From a virus, in the IMG/VR virus record IMGVR_UViG_3300013306_000017, positions 1-64,000 of that record: a stretch of DNA of 64,000 nucleotides; one strand, given 5' to 3'. The notes below the pieces were generated by a model. It saw nothing but the letters and a program-made list of their open reading frames with translations, had not been told where the DNA came from and made no database searches. Every line of letters begins with the position of its first letter. Position 1 is the stretch's first letter. Below are positions 40,342 through 47,633 of the stretch, one piece after another. The position numbers and the translations under genes are program-made.

Positions 40342-40539
40342 TTAGGCTTTCAACCTTTCAGCTAAAGTAGTTAGCCCGTTGAGGGTCTGACGCGCAGCGC
40401 ACGGCTTGCATATCGTTTCGTCGCCATGCGCCAGTTCTTCACGCATTCGGTCCGTGCATTCACACTCTCGCTGAGCGGCCAATGCAACTGTTTCGTAATC
40501 CTGGATTGTTGGAGTTCGATCGAGCGGTATGTTTGTCAT
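40342..40539 (-). CDS. Small hypothetical protein (65 aa)
   Basis: Soluble, with ECECTDRM and CKPCAARQ cysteine pairs that could bind zinc. It lies 3 nt from the next gene, in the same operon as the receiver-domain protein. Function unknown. Confidence 0.5.
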   Translation of the reverse strand: MTNIPLDRTPTIQDYETVALAAQRECECTDRMREELAHGDETICKPCAARQTLNGLTTLAERLKA

Positions 40540-40565
40540 GAATCTATCTCCCTTGTTCGATTAAA

Positions 40566-41039
40566 TCAGTGAGCTTGTGCATTCATGTGGCTGCCACGTC
40601 TGGCTAATTCCATGGCAGCCCGACAGCGGGGAATCGGATGCAGCGCAAAGATGGCATCCATTCGGGTGCGCAACTGCTGCGAGTCGAATGGTTTTGTCAA
40701 CAGGTCATCACCCCGCACGTAACTCAAATGTGCTGCGTTGATTGGTTCATCATGAGCCGTAATCACTATGATTGGCACCACGTCGTTATGGCCCTTGCGA
40801 ACATATTCAGCCACTTCAAATCCACTTTTCTCCGGCATGGCGGCATCGATGATCATCAAGCAAAAGGGATCGTCTTCTGCGAGCGCGCGGTCGTACGCTT
40901 CAATTGCTTCTTTGCCGTCCTTCGCTGTTACCGAACGATATACGCCGCTCAACTCAATGAATTGAGTCACGAGACCTAGAATATCCGGCGCGTCGTCCGC
41001 TATCAGCACCCTGGGCTTTAGTGCTGTTGTCGCATCCAT
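40566..41039 (-). CDS. Stand-alone response-regulator receiver domain (CheY-like)
   Basis: 157 residues with all receiver residues visible: acidic pair D15/D16 (IADDAPD), phosphate acceptor D65 (IIDAAMP), switch T94 (VITAHDE) and K116 (LTKPFDS). A short basic C-terminal tail follows, with no output domain. Receivers relay signals by Asp phosphorylation from a histidine kinase. It starts inside the 3' end of the membrane coiled-coil gene upstream, driven by a late-type promoter. Such a gene in a phage suggests interference with host signalling; this is inference. Confidence 0.9.
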   Translation of the reverse strand: MDATTALKPRVLIADDAPDILGLVTQFIELSGVYRSVTAKDGKEAIEAYDRALAEDDPFCLMIIDAAMPEKSGFEVAEYVRKGHNDVVPIIVITAHDEPINAAHLSYVRGDDLLTKPFDSQQLRTRMDAIFALHPIPRCRAAMELARRGSHMNAQAH

Positions 41040-41419
41040 GTTTCAATCGCCACTCTAATCAACTGAATCAACGTGATGATTATTACGAGGAGGGAGGCCA
41101 TTGGCAGCCAGCGCTTGGCTATCGCTGAGGGGGTTCTGTCTGCCAACTTTTGCTTTAACGCATCACTTTGTTCCTTTGCCGCTTGCCGCTCGTGCTCCGC
41201 CCTCTCTTTCAACAGTTCATTGTGGGTCTGATACAGTTCCTTTTGCCCTGACGTCACTTGTTCGATTTCACGAACCATCCGGTCGATTGTCAGCGTCAGT
41301 TCGCTCAGGCTTTGTTGAACATCGATCGTTCTGGCGTATTGCTTAAGCTCAGACTCTAATCGAATGACTCTGGCAAGAATCCCGCTTTCCTCGCCATCTC
41401 GGCCCGAGTGTTGGGTCAT
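41018..41419 (-). CDS. Coiled-coil protein with C-terminal membrane anchor (133 aa)
   Basis: A helical coiled coil over most of the length (VIRLESELKQYARTIDVQQS ... VREIEQVTSGQKELYQ) ends in one membrane segment (WLPMASLLVIIITLIQLI) and a short basic end. Overlaps the receiver gene by 22 nt, so the two are co-translated. A tail-anchored membrane partner for the receiver is a reasonable guess. First gene after a late-type promoter. Confidence 0.65.
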   Translation of the reverse strand: MTQHSGRDGEESGILARVIRLESELKQYARTIDVQQSLSELTLTIDRMVREIEQVTSGQKELYQTHNELLKERAEHERQAAKEQSDALKQKLADRTPSAIAKRWLPMASLLVIIITLIQLIRVAIETWMRQQH

Positions 41420-41470
41420 AGTAATGTCGCAAACCTTTATCCTTGAGTTGAAGGCTCGTTTCCGGATAAG

Positions 41471-41500
41471 AATCTAACCCAGTTGAAGGCTTTAAGTTTT
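41471..41500 (-). promoter_or_regulatory. Late-type promoter copy, receiver/terminase operon
   Basis: AAAACTTAAA (41500-41491), 12 nt, then GTTAGATT with -10 TAGATT (41476-41471). The T of the extended -10 is replaced by G. It sits 52 nt before the membrane coiled-coil gene and could drive everything down to the terminase terminator at 36.1 kb. Confidence 0.75.
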
Positions 41501-41521
41501 CAGACACCCTTTAGCGCTCCC

Positions 41522-42019
41522 TCACTCCAAGTCATAATCGTCGTCATCATCCGAATCGGGATTTTCATATCGACGTGGGTTGCGAGCATTCGAATAGCTA
41601 TTACCCGCAGGCTCCGATTTGAGAAAAATACCTTTTGGGCGCCGACCGCGGCCTATTTCAATCTTCTGGCCCATGGGCCGTTCCTCGTATTCACCATCGG
41701 CAATCAGGTCGGCATAAATGCGCCTTACTGAGACTTCATCCAGTCCGGTTTCGTCAACCAGGTCGCTCACTGCGTTACAACCTTCGGCAATGGCTGCGAC
41801 TATCACCAGCCGCATCGTCGCGTCGCTGCACGTCGACTGCCGGTGAATTTTTTGCGCAGCTTCAAGTAACGACCCCTCGAAGTCGCCGAAGTGCTGCGCA
41901 TACCGGCGCAGTTGAATAACCAGCGGATGCTGGCGGTTCGGTACCGCAGCGGGTGCGCGCTTGCTAGCAGACCCATTCGCCTGACTGCTATCAGCCTTCA
42001 ATGCTAAAGCCGTTGACAA
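41522..42019 (-). CDS. Winged-helix-type DNA-binding protein (165 aa)
   Basis: The middle (TMRLVIVAAIAEGCNAVSDL then VDETGLDEVSVRRIYADLIA and DGEYEERPM) has the helix-turn-helix and wing pattern of a MarR/Lrp-like regulator. The tail is Asp-rich (DSDDDDDYDLE). It ends upstream of the late-type promoter at 41.5 kb. A role in turning on late genes is possible but not shown. Confidence 0.6.
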   Translation of the reverse strand: MSTALALKADSSQANGSASKRAPAAVPNRQHPLVIQLRRYAQHFGDFEGSLLEAAQKIHRQSTCSDATMRLVIVAAIAEGCNAVSDLVDETGLDEVSVRRIYADLIADGEYEERPMGQKIEIGRGRRPKGIFLKSEPAGNSYSNARNPRRYENPDSDDDDDYDLE

Positions 42020-42031
42020 TGACGTGACTCC

Positions 42032-42904
42032 TTATGCTGTCCTTCGTTTCGTTCCGCTCCTGGTCGGATGAGGCAAGCTAACCGCAGCCAGAATCTCCAG
42101 CGACAACCGCCGCCGCGTTTCCGGGTCCGCCAGTCCCGTGATCTCCAGCCTGTGAGTTCGCTGAAACTGTTGGGTGCGCTGGAACTGTTTGACGGCCTTC
42201 AAGGTTGGAATACCAAACACGCCATCAACCTCAGTCGGTGGCAGGTGTTTCAGAGTGGCCAACTGTATTTGAATGTTCCGGATCTCCGCTCCACGATCGT
42301 TAAGGCCGAACGTGCGGTCATTGAAGGCGAGCCGGAACGGGCGCGCATGCGGCTGACGGCCGTAAAGAAAACTAATCGCCTCATCCCATGTGAGATTGTC
42401 AGAGAGCTCGTAGTGCCAGAATTCCCGCAGCTTTGCCTTTGCCCCTTCATGAGACCATCCGCGCCATGCCGGAATGCGAATGAAACCCGCCTTCTTGGCC
42501 ACGTCCGTAAAGTCGACAAAGCGGTCACGCTGTTGACCGGATTCGGTTTCAAGCTCCATCCAACGGCCATAATCGCGCGACGTCCGGAGAAACACTCGCC
42601 AGTACTGCTTGCCGTCCAACAACTCCTGCACCAGCACATAACGATCGCTGGTAATATCGAAGTCAAAACAGTCGCCACAGATATGGCGAGAGCGATGCGC
42701 AATTCCCGGTATAGGCGAGATGAAGTTGCGCGGTCTTATCAATTCCACCTTCGCTAGAAAATCAAATCCTGCGAGACTCAGCACTTCCGCTCTTAGTTTT
42801 GAAAACTGAATAACTGGCCGACCGCTCCGAAGATAAGGCAACGGGGCATCGACACTCACGCGTTCCAATTTGGCCAGCGTTCTGTTACGGAATGATTGAG
42901 CCAT
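42032..42904 (-). CDS. M15-like peptidase with peptidoglycan-binding domain
   Basis: 290 residues. The N-terminal part has SRHICGDCFDFD, matching the S-x-H-x-x-G-x-x-x-D zinc motif of M15 (D-Ala-D-Ala or VanY-type) peptidases, and a later FWHYEL, which supplies the second zinc His. The C-terminal part (NIQIQLATLKHLPPTEVDGV, FGIPTLKAVKQFQRT) is a PG_binding_1 repeat. It is far from the lysis cassette, so it may serve wall remodelling or entry rather than lysis. No signal peptide. Confidence 0.72.
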   Translation of the reverse strand: MAQSFRNRTLAKLERVSVDAPLPYLRSGRPVIQFSKLRAEVLSLAGFDFLAKVELIRPRNFISPIPGIAHRSRHICGDCFDFDITSDRYVLVQELLDGKQYWRVFLRTSRDYGRWMELETESGQQRDRFVDFTDVAKKAGFIRIPAWRGWSHEGAKAKLREFWHYELSDNLTWDEAISFLYGRQPHARPFRLAFNDRTFGLNDRGAEIRNIQIQLATLKHLPPTEVDGVFGIPTLKAVKQFQRTQQFQRTHRLEITGLADPETRRRLSLEILAAVSLPHPTRSGTKRRTA

Positions 42905-42956
42905 AGCATTGGTCTGCCGTGGCCCGAGTCGAACGGGCCACGGTCAAACCTTCCCC

Positions 42957-43382
42957 TTATTTGGTTACCGCTTTGTCTGCCTTCCCACCGCCCGCGGCTG
43001 CTGCGCTGGTTTCTGCGGAGGTCTCAGTTGCCGCCGCCTTGGTTGCTTCCTGTTCAGGCTGCAGACTGCCGGCGCGAGGTACCACCTGCGAGGCATGCTC
43101 GTTGCTGATAACAAAGAACTGTTCACCAAACACTGCCACCGCCAGACCATCGCTTACCCTGGACGCCACCGTGGTCACTGCGGCATAGCCTTCCTGCCGG
43201 GCTGTGATATCCAGTCGAATACCATCCTCGGTCGCCGACTGCTCAGCGGCGATTGAGTTGCCATTGCTGGAGGCGCTGGCAAAAGCAACCTGGGCTTTAT
43301 CGAACTTACCTCCCAGCAACGAGGTCATCATTGCTGCTGTGATTAAGTAACTGAGTTTTTGTCCTTCACGAATTATCTGCAT
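42957..43382 (-). CDS. Hypothetical protein (141 aa)
   Basis: AGGAG precedes the ATG at 43382. The first two thirds look globular; the end is Ala/Glu/Thr-rich (EATKAAATETSAETSAAAAG) and likely disordered. No motif recognised. It lies between the M15-like peptidase and the resolvase genes. Confidence 0.6.
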   Translation of the reverse strand: MQIIREGQKLSYLITAAMMTSLLGGKFDKAQVAFASASSNGNSIAAEQSATEDGIRLDITARQEGYAAVTTVASRVSDGLAVAVFGEQFFVISNEHASQVVPRAGSLQPEQEATKAAATETSAETSAAAAGGGKADKAVTK

Positions 43383-43427
43383 AAGAAGTCTCCTGTCGGT
43401 TAGAGTTGAATTGGCGATGCGTCTGCA

Positions 43428-44012
43428 TCACGTAGAGCTTCCCTGAGCCTCCCACGGCGCCGCCGCCGTCGCTTGAGGCATTGGAGGCGCAAACAAAGGA
43501 CCACCGGCCAGACCCTTCCGAATACGCCGGCCACATTCAGCGATCACCAAGGAATCAGCGATTGCGTGTGTGATTCTCATTTGCGGAAACAACTGCTGGG
43601 CCTTGCCCTTGGAAATGTTCTTGTTCCCTCGAGTCAGGCAGCCCATCAGCTTTTGCCACTCCTGCGGGCGCAGGTCCTCAACTCGAATGCCGATCGTGAT
43701 AAGGCAACCGCGGAGAAACCCATAGCCCTGCATGAACTTTCCTGAACTCGACATGCCTGGATTTACCTCAACGCGCTCTTCGCCGCCCGCTGTCTTGACG
43801 CGACGAACAGACGGCATCGGTTGCACTTTCTCCAGGAACGCGATGATTTCAATTCCTTCGCTCTGACTCTCCGCGTAAAGTTGCCAGAAGTGGTCAGCGA
43901 TATCCCTTTCCGTCGCCGGCATGTGAATGGCAGACGGGATCCATCGGTCGCCATCCTGCTTTAGCTTGGCGATGCCGCCGTTCATGCCGGGATCGATGCC
44001 GAGAACAATCAC
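43428..44012 (-). CDS. RuvC-like Holliday-junction resolvase
   Basis: 194 residues. The RNase H-fold acidic residues are visible: GIDPGMNGGIA at the start, FLEKV in the middle and THAIADSLVIAE near the end, the last being the 'H-x-x-D-A/S' active-site motif of RuvC-like resolvases. It likely resolves branched DNA before packaging. The C-terminus is a short Pro-rich tail. Confidence 0.82.
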   Translation of the reverse strand: MIVLGIDPGMNGGIAKLKQDGDRWIPSAIHMPATERDIADHFWQLYAESQSEGIEIIAFLEKVQPMPSVRRVKTAGGEERVEVNPGMSSSGKFMQGYGFLRGCLITIGIRVEDLRPQEWQKLMGCLTRGNKNISKGKAQQLFPQMRITHAIADSLVIAECGRRIRKGLAGGPLFAPPMPQATAAAPWEAQGSST

Positions 44013-44072
44013 AGTCGTCTTACTCCTTAAACAATTCAGTCAACCGATATGGATCATCACCTTCAATGAAGT

Positions 44073-45758
44073 TCAGTCCCTGAAGGTGCGGATAGCTTTT
44101 CCAAATGCAGAGCTGGTTAATGAGCGTCCAGTGCGCTCAGCGATTTCAGCCGAATCTAATTCCCCTGCCTCCGCAATCGCCGTCAACATTCCGCTTTCAT
44201 ATGCGGGCAGCTTCTGAATCCAGTGGGTCAATGCCGCCTGACCTGACGCCGGCGCCGGTGTGTAATCGGCACCCAAACACTCGCTTCCAGCGGTGGTGAG
44301 AACTAACCCGCCAGACACATCATTGGCGTAACCCATCTCAACGAGCTTATTTGCTTTCTTGGGGTAGTTACTGCTCTTGATTGAGAATCCGCACAGAGCA
44401 AACAACTGCGAGCGTGTAGTGGGAACAGGTGAGCGGTCCGCAAGTTTGCGTAACAGGGTCAATTCAAATTTGTCGAGGTCGCTGTTGTCCGGCTCGGGTG
44501 ATGGGATGCGCCGCGCTGGAGGCGGTGACTCAATGCGACGTACTGGAGGGGTTGCCGGGCCGGGAGTGAGGGCCACACGGCCAGGCGTATGACCGTTGGT
44601 GCTCACCTTTGCCAACGCTTCACGAATCCCAGCCGCAATGCCGTGCAATTTTTCGGCTTGAGTGGCTACCGCTACAAGGACCTTTTCAGCACGCGCAAGC
44701 TGGCCATCTTTCAGGGAGAACCTTTCAACTGTCCTAACAACCTCAGTTGGTTTCGCCGGCGCGGGCGCTTTCGTCGCAAGTTGCCTTTCGAGGTCCCTGA
44801 TCTTCCGTTGGAGTTCTTTCGGATTTTCAGTTCTGGCCTTCTCGATAGTGGCAGCCATGCGCTCAGACAGCCGCTTCAAGTCAACCGATGCCAATACCTT
44901 TGGTTCAACCGGACGCTCACCAACCTTCGGCGTTTTTCGCGAGTCGAAGGTTTCAGCCATCCGGAACTGAACAACCTTTGAAATCTCCAGCCAGGCAGGT
45001 GAATAGAACACGCCTTCACCGGCTTTGAGCGTCGGCAGCTGCGAGACGATTGTTTCAAGTTCATCCTTCTTGCGCAGAAAGACCTTGAACCAGCGCTCGA
45101 CGGCATCGAAATCCTGCGCACCGACCACGCGCATGGCCACCAACGTCTCACACATGTTCATCACGCGCTTATCGAGGGTGGCAGGGCTCTGAGTAATGAG
45201 GCTGATGCCCAGGCCGCTGGTTCTACCCTGCTTGATCACGCGGCGAACTAACGACAGCATCATCGATTCCGAAATGGTATCGCCCTTCTGAACCTTGAAT
45301 TGCTTTTCCTGTGGGGCAAACTGATCCGCCTCATCCAGAAACAGGTGCATGGGCTCCCGGCAATGCTTGTAGAGGTAGTCACAGAAGTCGTAAGTGAAGC
45401 GGAACCGCTGGCCATCGCTGAGGTGTTTAGTGGATATGATCGCCGAGATGCGTTCATTCAGAATGAGCTCGGCCACCAGTGCGCCGGCTGTGTACTCAAG
45501 AGGGGCGTCCTGGTGCGATCCGCCCAGAATGGTAACTGGGAGACCTTCGGACTTACCATCAGCCGACGAACGCAACCCCCACCAATCATCTTTGGGATCG
45601 AGCACAACGATTTGTTGCTTGGCCTTGAGCATTTCTTCGGCCATCACCGCGGCGGTCGTGCTCTTACCGGAGCCACGGATTCCGACAATGCAGAAGGTTC
45701 CTGTTACCGCATCAATCGGCAAAGTCAGGTCGTCCGAAATCTTTAATCGCTTCGTCAT
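44073..45758 (-). CDS. HerA/FtsK-like ATPase
   Basis: 561 residues. Walker A GIRGSGKST (26-34), Walker B MHLFLDEADQF, and 'SLVRRVIKQGRTSGLGISLI' then TQSPATLDK, the Q-S/P sensor. These are the marks of HerA/DUF87 DNA-translocating ATPases. A coiled coil and a Pro-rich linker lead to a C-terminal winged-helix-like domain (SDLDKFELTLLRKLADRSPV, SAFGKAIRTFRD). It is the last gene before attP. It may pump or process DNA ends with a nuclease partner not obvious here. Confidence 0.85.
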   Translation of the reverse strand: MTKRLKISDDLTLPIDAVTGTFCIVGIRGSGKSTTAAVMAEEMLKAKQQIVVLDPKDDWWGLRSSADGKSEGLPVTILGGSHQDAPLEYTAGALVAELILNERISAIISTKHLSDGQRFRFTYDFCDYLYKHCREPMHLFLDEADQFAPQEKQFKVQKGDTISESMMLSLVRRVIKQGRTSGLGISLITQSPATLDKRVMNMCETLVAMRVVGAQDFDAVERWFKVFLRKKDELETIVSQLPTLKAGEGVFYSPAWLEISKVVQFRMAETFDSRKTPKVGERPVEPKVLASVDLKRLSERMAATIEKARTENPKELQRKIRDLERQLATKAPAPAKPTEVVRTVERFSLKDGQLARAEKVLVAVATQAEKLHGIAAGIREALAKVSTNGHTPGRVALTPGPATPPVRRIESPPPARRIPSPEPDNSDLDKFELTLLRKLADRSPVPTTRSQLFALCGFSIKSSNYPKKANKLVEMGYANDVSGGLVLTTAGSECLGADYTPAPASGQAALTHWIQKLPAYESGMLTAIAEAGELDSAEIAERTGRSLTSSAFGKAIRTFRD

Positions 45759-45791
45759 GCTAGTCTCCGGTTGTGGTTAAATGTGTCGGGT

Positions 45792-45833
45792 GGGTGGGAG
45801 GTCGTTTGCGCGACTTCCCGCCCGTTTTGTTTT
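45792..45833 (+). terminator. Strong intrinsic terminator on the plus strand near attP
   Basis: GGGTGGGAGGTCG (45792-45804) pairs with CGACTTCCCGCCC (45811-45823), 13 bp with two G-U pairs and a 6-nt loop, followed by GTTTTGTTTT. It is oriented for plus-strand transcription, although all nearby genes are on the minus strand. It may insulate attP from antisense or host tRNA transcription after integration. Confidence 0.75.
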
Positions 45834-45886
45834 AGGCCAAGGCCTCTGCGCAAGGAGGCACACATCGGCACACTTTTGCCGCTCCA

Positions 45887-45905
45887 GTCACACTATGGTC
45901 ACACC
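45887..45905 (+). repeat. Direct repeat beside attP (arm-type site candidate)
   Basis: 19-nt repeat GTCACACTATGGTCACACC. A second copy, differing by one base, is at 46126-46144, so copies lie on both sides of the tRNA-like core. Direct repeats flanking the core are typical of integrase arm or Xis binding sites. Confidence 0.65.
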
Positions 45906-45953
45906 ACGGCGCAAATCGAGATTTAGTTATCGCCTGTAAGTTGTTGAGGAAAA

Positions 45954-46000
45954 TGGTGCACCCGGCATGATTCGAACATGCGACCCCCTGATTCGTAGTC
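45954..46000 (-). other. attP: attP core: 3' half of tRNA-Arg(ACG)
   Basis: On the minus strand the sequence has an anticodon loop CTACGAA (anticodon ACG), the 3' anticodon stem TCAGG, a variable loop, a perfect T-arm GCATG-TTCGAAT-CATGC, the 3' acceptor strand CGGGTGC and ACCA. No 5' half (no matching acceptor or D-arm) lies upstream, so this is not a complete tRNA gene. It is next to the integrase gene. Integration into host tRNA-Arg(ACG), restoring the tRNA 3' end, is the expected outcome. Confidence 0.9.
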
Positions 46001-46125
46001 ATATCCGAACTGGCCCACTGATTCCCGCTGAGTCTGCTTTGAGTCATCTTGTTCCTGTTTGCTATTTCCGAAAGAGACTGCTTGTTCGTCTCAGTCCTCC
46101 GATGTCGCGCCTGAGACTTTGAGTT

Positions 46126-46144
46126 GTCACACTATAGTCACACC
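46126..46144 (+). repeat. Direct repeat beside attP, second copy
   Basis: GTCACACTATAGTCACACC, one mismatch to 45887-45905. It overlaps the last codons of the integrase gene. Candidate arm-type binding site on the integrase side of the core. Confidence 0.65.
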
Positions 46145-47271
46145 GACCCAAACAACAGCCTTCCGATCTTGTCGGCGGCATCCTGGCGCATCGCCGGCAG
46201 CACATGTTGATACGTGTCCTGAGTGAACCAAACACTTGAATGACCAGCGGCGCGGCTCACGCTCTTTACGTCGGCACCTGCTAGTAATGACAGCGTAACG
46301 AATGAATGCCGCAGTCTATAGAGATTGACCTGACCTTCAATCTTTGCCCGCTTCATTATCGGAGCGAGATGCCGTCGCGTGAGGTTCTTCAAAGTCATTG
46401 GTGACCCTTTAAGCGAGGCGAATACCAAGCCGTTATTTTGATACTTCTTGCCTCTCTTTAGCCGGTACGCTGATTGGATGCGTTTATGCCGCGCGAGGGC
46501 ATCCGCCAGGACCGGACTGAAATTGACGGTGCGTAAGCTGGACTGCGTTTTCACTTCCTCAATTTTCCAGCCGCCACTGTTCGGCCACCACACTGAACGA
46601 TGAAATGAGGCTTCGCATCTCTGCAGGTCAAGATCAGCCCATTGCAGCGCCGTGTATTCCTCCGGCCGCGGGCCCAAAGCGAGTGCAAACCAAAACACGA
46701 TCCCCATGCGATCGGATTGTGCCGCTTTGATGAACCGCTCGGCCTCTTCCGGAGTGAATACATCAATCGCTTTCTTGATTCGCGCTGGGCGCCGCGTTGA
46801 AAAGGTCGGGTTCGACGGCAGCAGTTCTTCAACCACGGCATGATTTAAGGCGTCCCTGAGCAAGCTATGGGCGAAGGCAACCGTGCGCGGGGAGTATCCA
46901 GCTTCGGACAAGTCATTGTAGTGGCCCTGAATCCGGCGCGCAGTCAGTTCGGTCAAGCGGTCCTTGCCGAGTTGCGGCCGCACGTAGTTATCCAGGACAA
47001 ATGTATAGCCTTCGTAAGTCCGCTCTTTGACTGAACCCTTCTTGAACTCTTTGAGCCAGCCATCCAGAAACTTATTGAGCGTGGGATCTTCAGACGATGG
47101 CTTATCGAGCGTGCCGAGGTCACGTTTGGTTTCCGCGCTGCGAGCATACTTCTGCGCGTCGCTCTTGGTGCCGTGAACGACCTTGTTGTGATACTTGGTG
47201 CGACCATCAACGCGCTTCAGGAAAACGCGCACCAGCCACTTACCCGGACCTTTGGAAACGATTTCAGCCAT
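46138..47271 (-). CDS. int: Tyrosine integrase
   Basis: 377 residues. Visible catalytic residues: R202 (LGPRPEEYTALQW), R321 and following His (LYRLRHSFVTL), H344 (AAGHSSVWF) and nucleophile Y354 (QDTYQHV). The first residue of the H-x-x-R box is Tyr318 in place of His. N-terminal arm-binding and core-binding (SAM-like) regions are present. It lies beside attP and its start overlaps the Xis-like stop (TAATG). It catalyses integration at tRNA-Arg(ACG). Confidence 0.95.
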   Translation of the reverse strand: MAEIVSKGPGKWLVRVFLKRVDGRTKYHNKVVHGTKSDAQKYARSAETKRDLGTLDKPSSEDPTLNKFLDGWLKEFKKGSVKERTYEGYTFVLDNYVRPQLGKDRLTELTARRIQGHYNDLSEAGYSPRTVAFAHSLLRDALNHAVVEELLPSNPTFSTRRPARIKKAIDVFTPEEAERFIKAAQSDRMGIVFWFALALGPRPEEYTALQWADLDLQRCEASFHRSVWWPNSGGWKIEEVKTQSSLRTVNFSPVLADALARHKRIQSAYRLKRGKKYQNNGLVFASLKGSPMTLKNLTRRHLAPIMKRAKIEGQVNLYRLRHSFVTLSLLAGADVKSVSRAAGHSSVWFTQDTYQHVLPAMRQDAADKIGRLLFGSV

Positions 47272-47621
47272 TACGCAGCTTTGCTGTACGGTTGGGCGTT
47301 GCCGCCATGTTCAATTACTTCACGAACCTTAGCCAAGTCAAATTTTACCGACCGAGGGCTGAGCCTCACTGACGGAATCAGATTCTTGCGCGCGAGATTA
47401 TATACATGCTTCTTTGCCCGGCGAATGTTTTCCGGCGATGAAACATTTCGACCTAAAAGCTTTGCCACCTCGAGGGCGTCAACCAGCTCTTCGGTTTCCG
47501 GTTCGGCCTCTTTCAAGCCGAGCGCGCGAACCATCTCTGGGAGCTTTTCTTCGACCTTGCGATCGACAATGGCATCAATCTCGGCCATCAATGCGCGTAA
47601 TGCTGTTTCCAGATTGCTCAT
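47271..47621 (-). CDS. Excisionase-like helix-turn-helix protein
   Basis: 116 residues. N-terminal helix (IDAIVDRKVEEKLPEMVRAL) then a MerR/AlpA-like DNA-binding domain (LVDALEVAKLLGRNVSSPEN, HVYNLARKNLIPSVRLSPRS, FDLAKVREVIEHG). Its stop overlaps the integrase start by one base. The 'tool-to-choose helix plus wing' pattern and the location suit a recombination directionality factor, or a regulator of int. Confidence 0.72.
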   Translation of the reverse strand: MSNLETALRALMAEIDAIVDRKVEEKLPEMVRALGLKEAEPETEELVDALEVAKLLGRNVSSPENIRRAKKHVYNLARKNLIPSVRLSPRSVKFDLAKVREVIEHGGNAQPYSKAA

Positions 47622-47633
47622 AGATCCTACCCC

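Noticed and set aside
40566-41419. A complete phage two-component system
   Set aside because: No histidine-kinase motifs (H-box, N-box, G-box) are visible in the coiled-coil partner, so only a receiver is claimed.
45954-46060. A complete tRNA gene next to the integrase
   Set aside because: Only the anticodon loop to CCA part is present; the 5' acceptor strand and D-arm are absent upstream, so it is an attachment site, not a gene.
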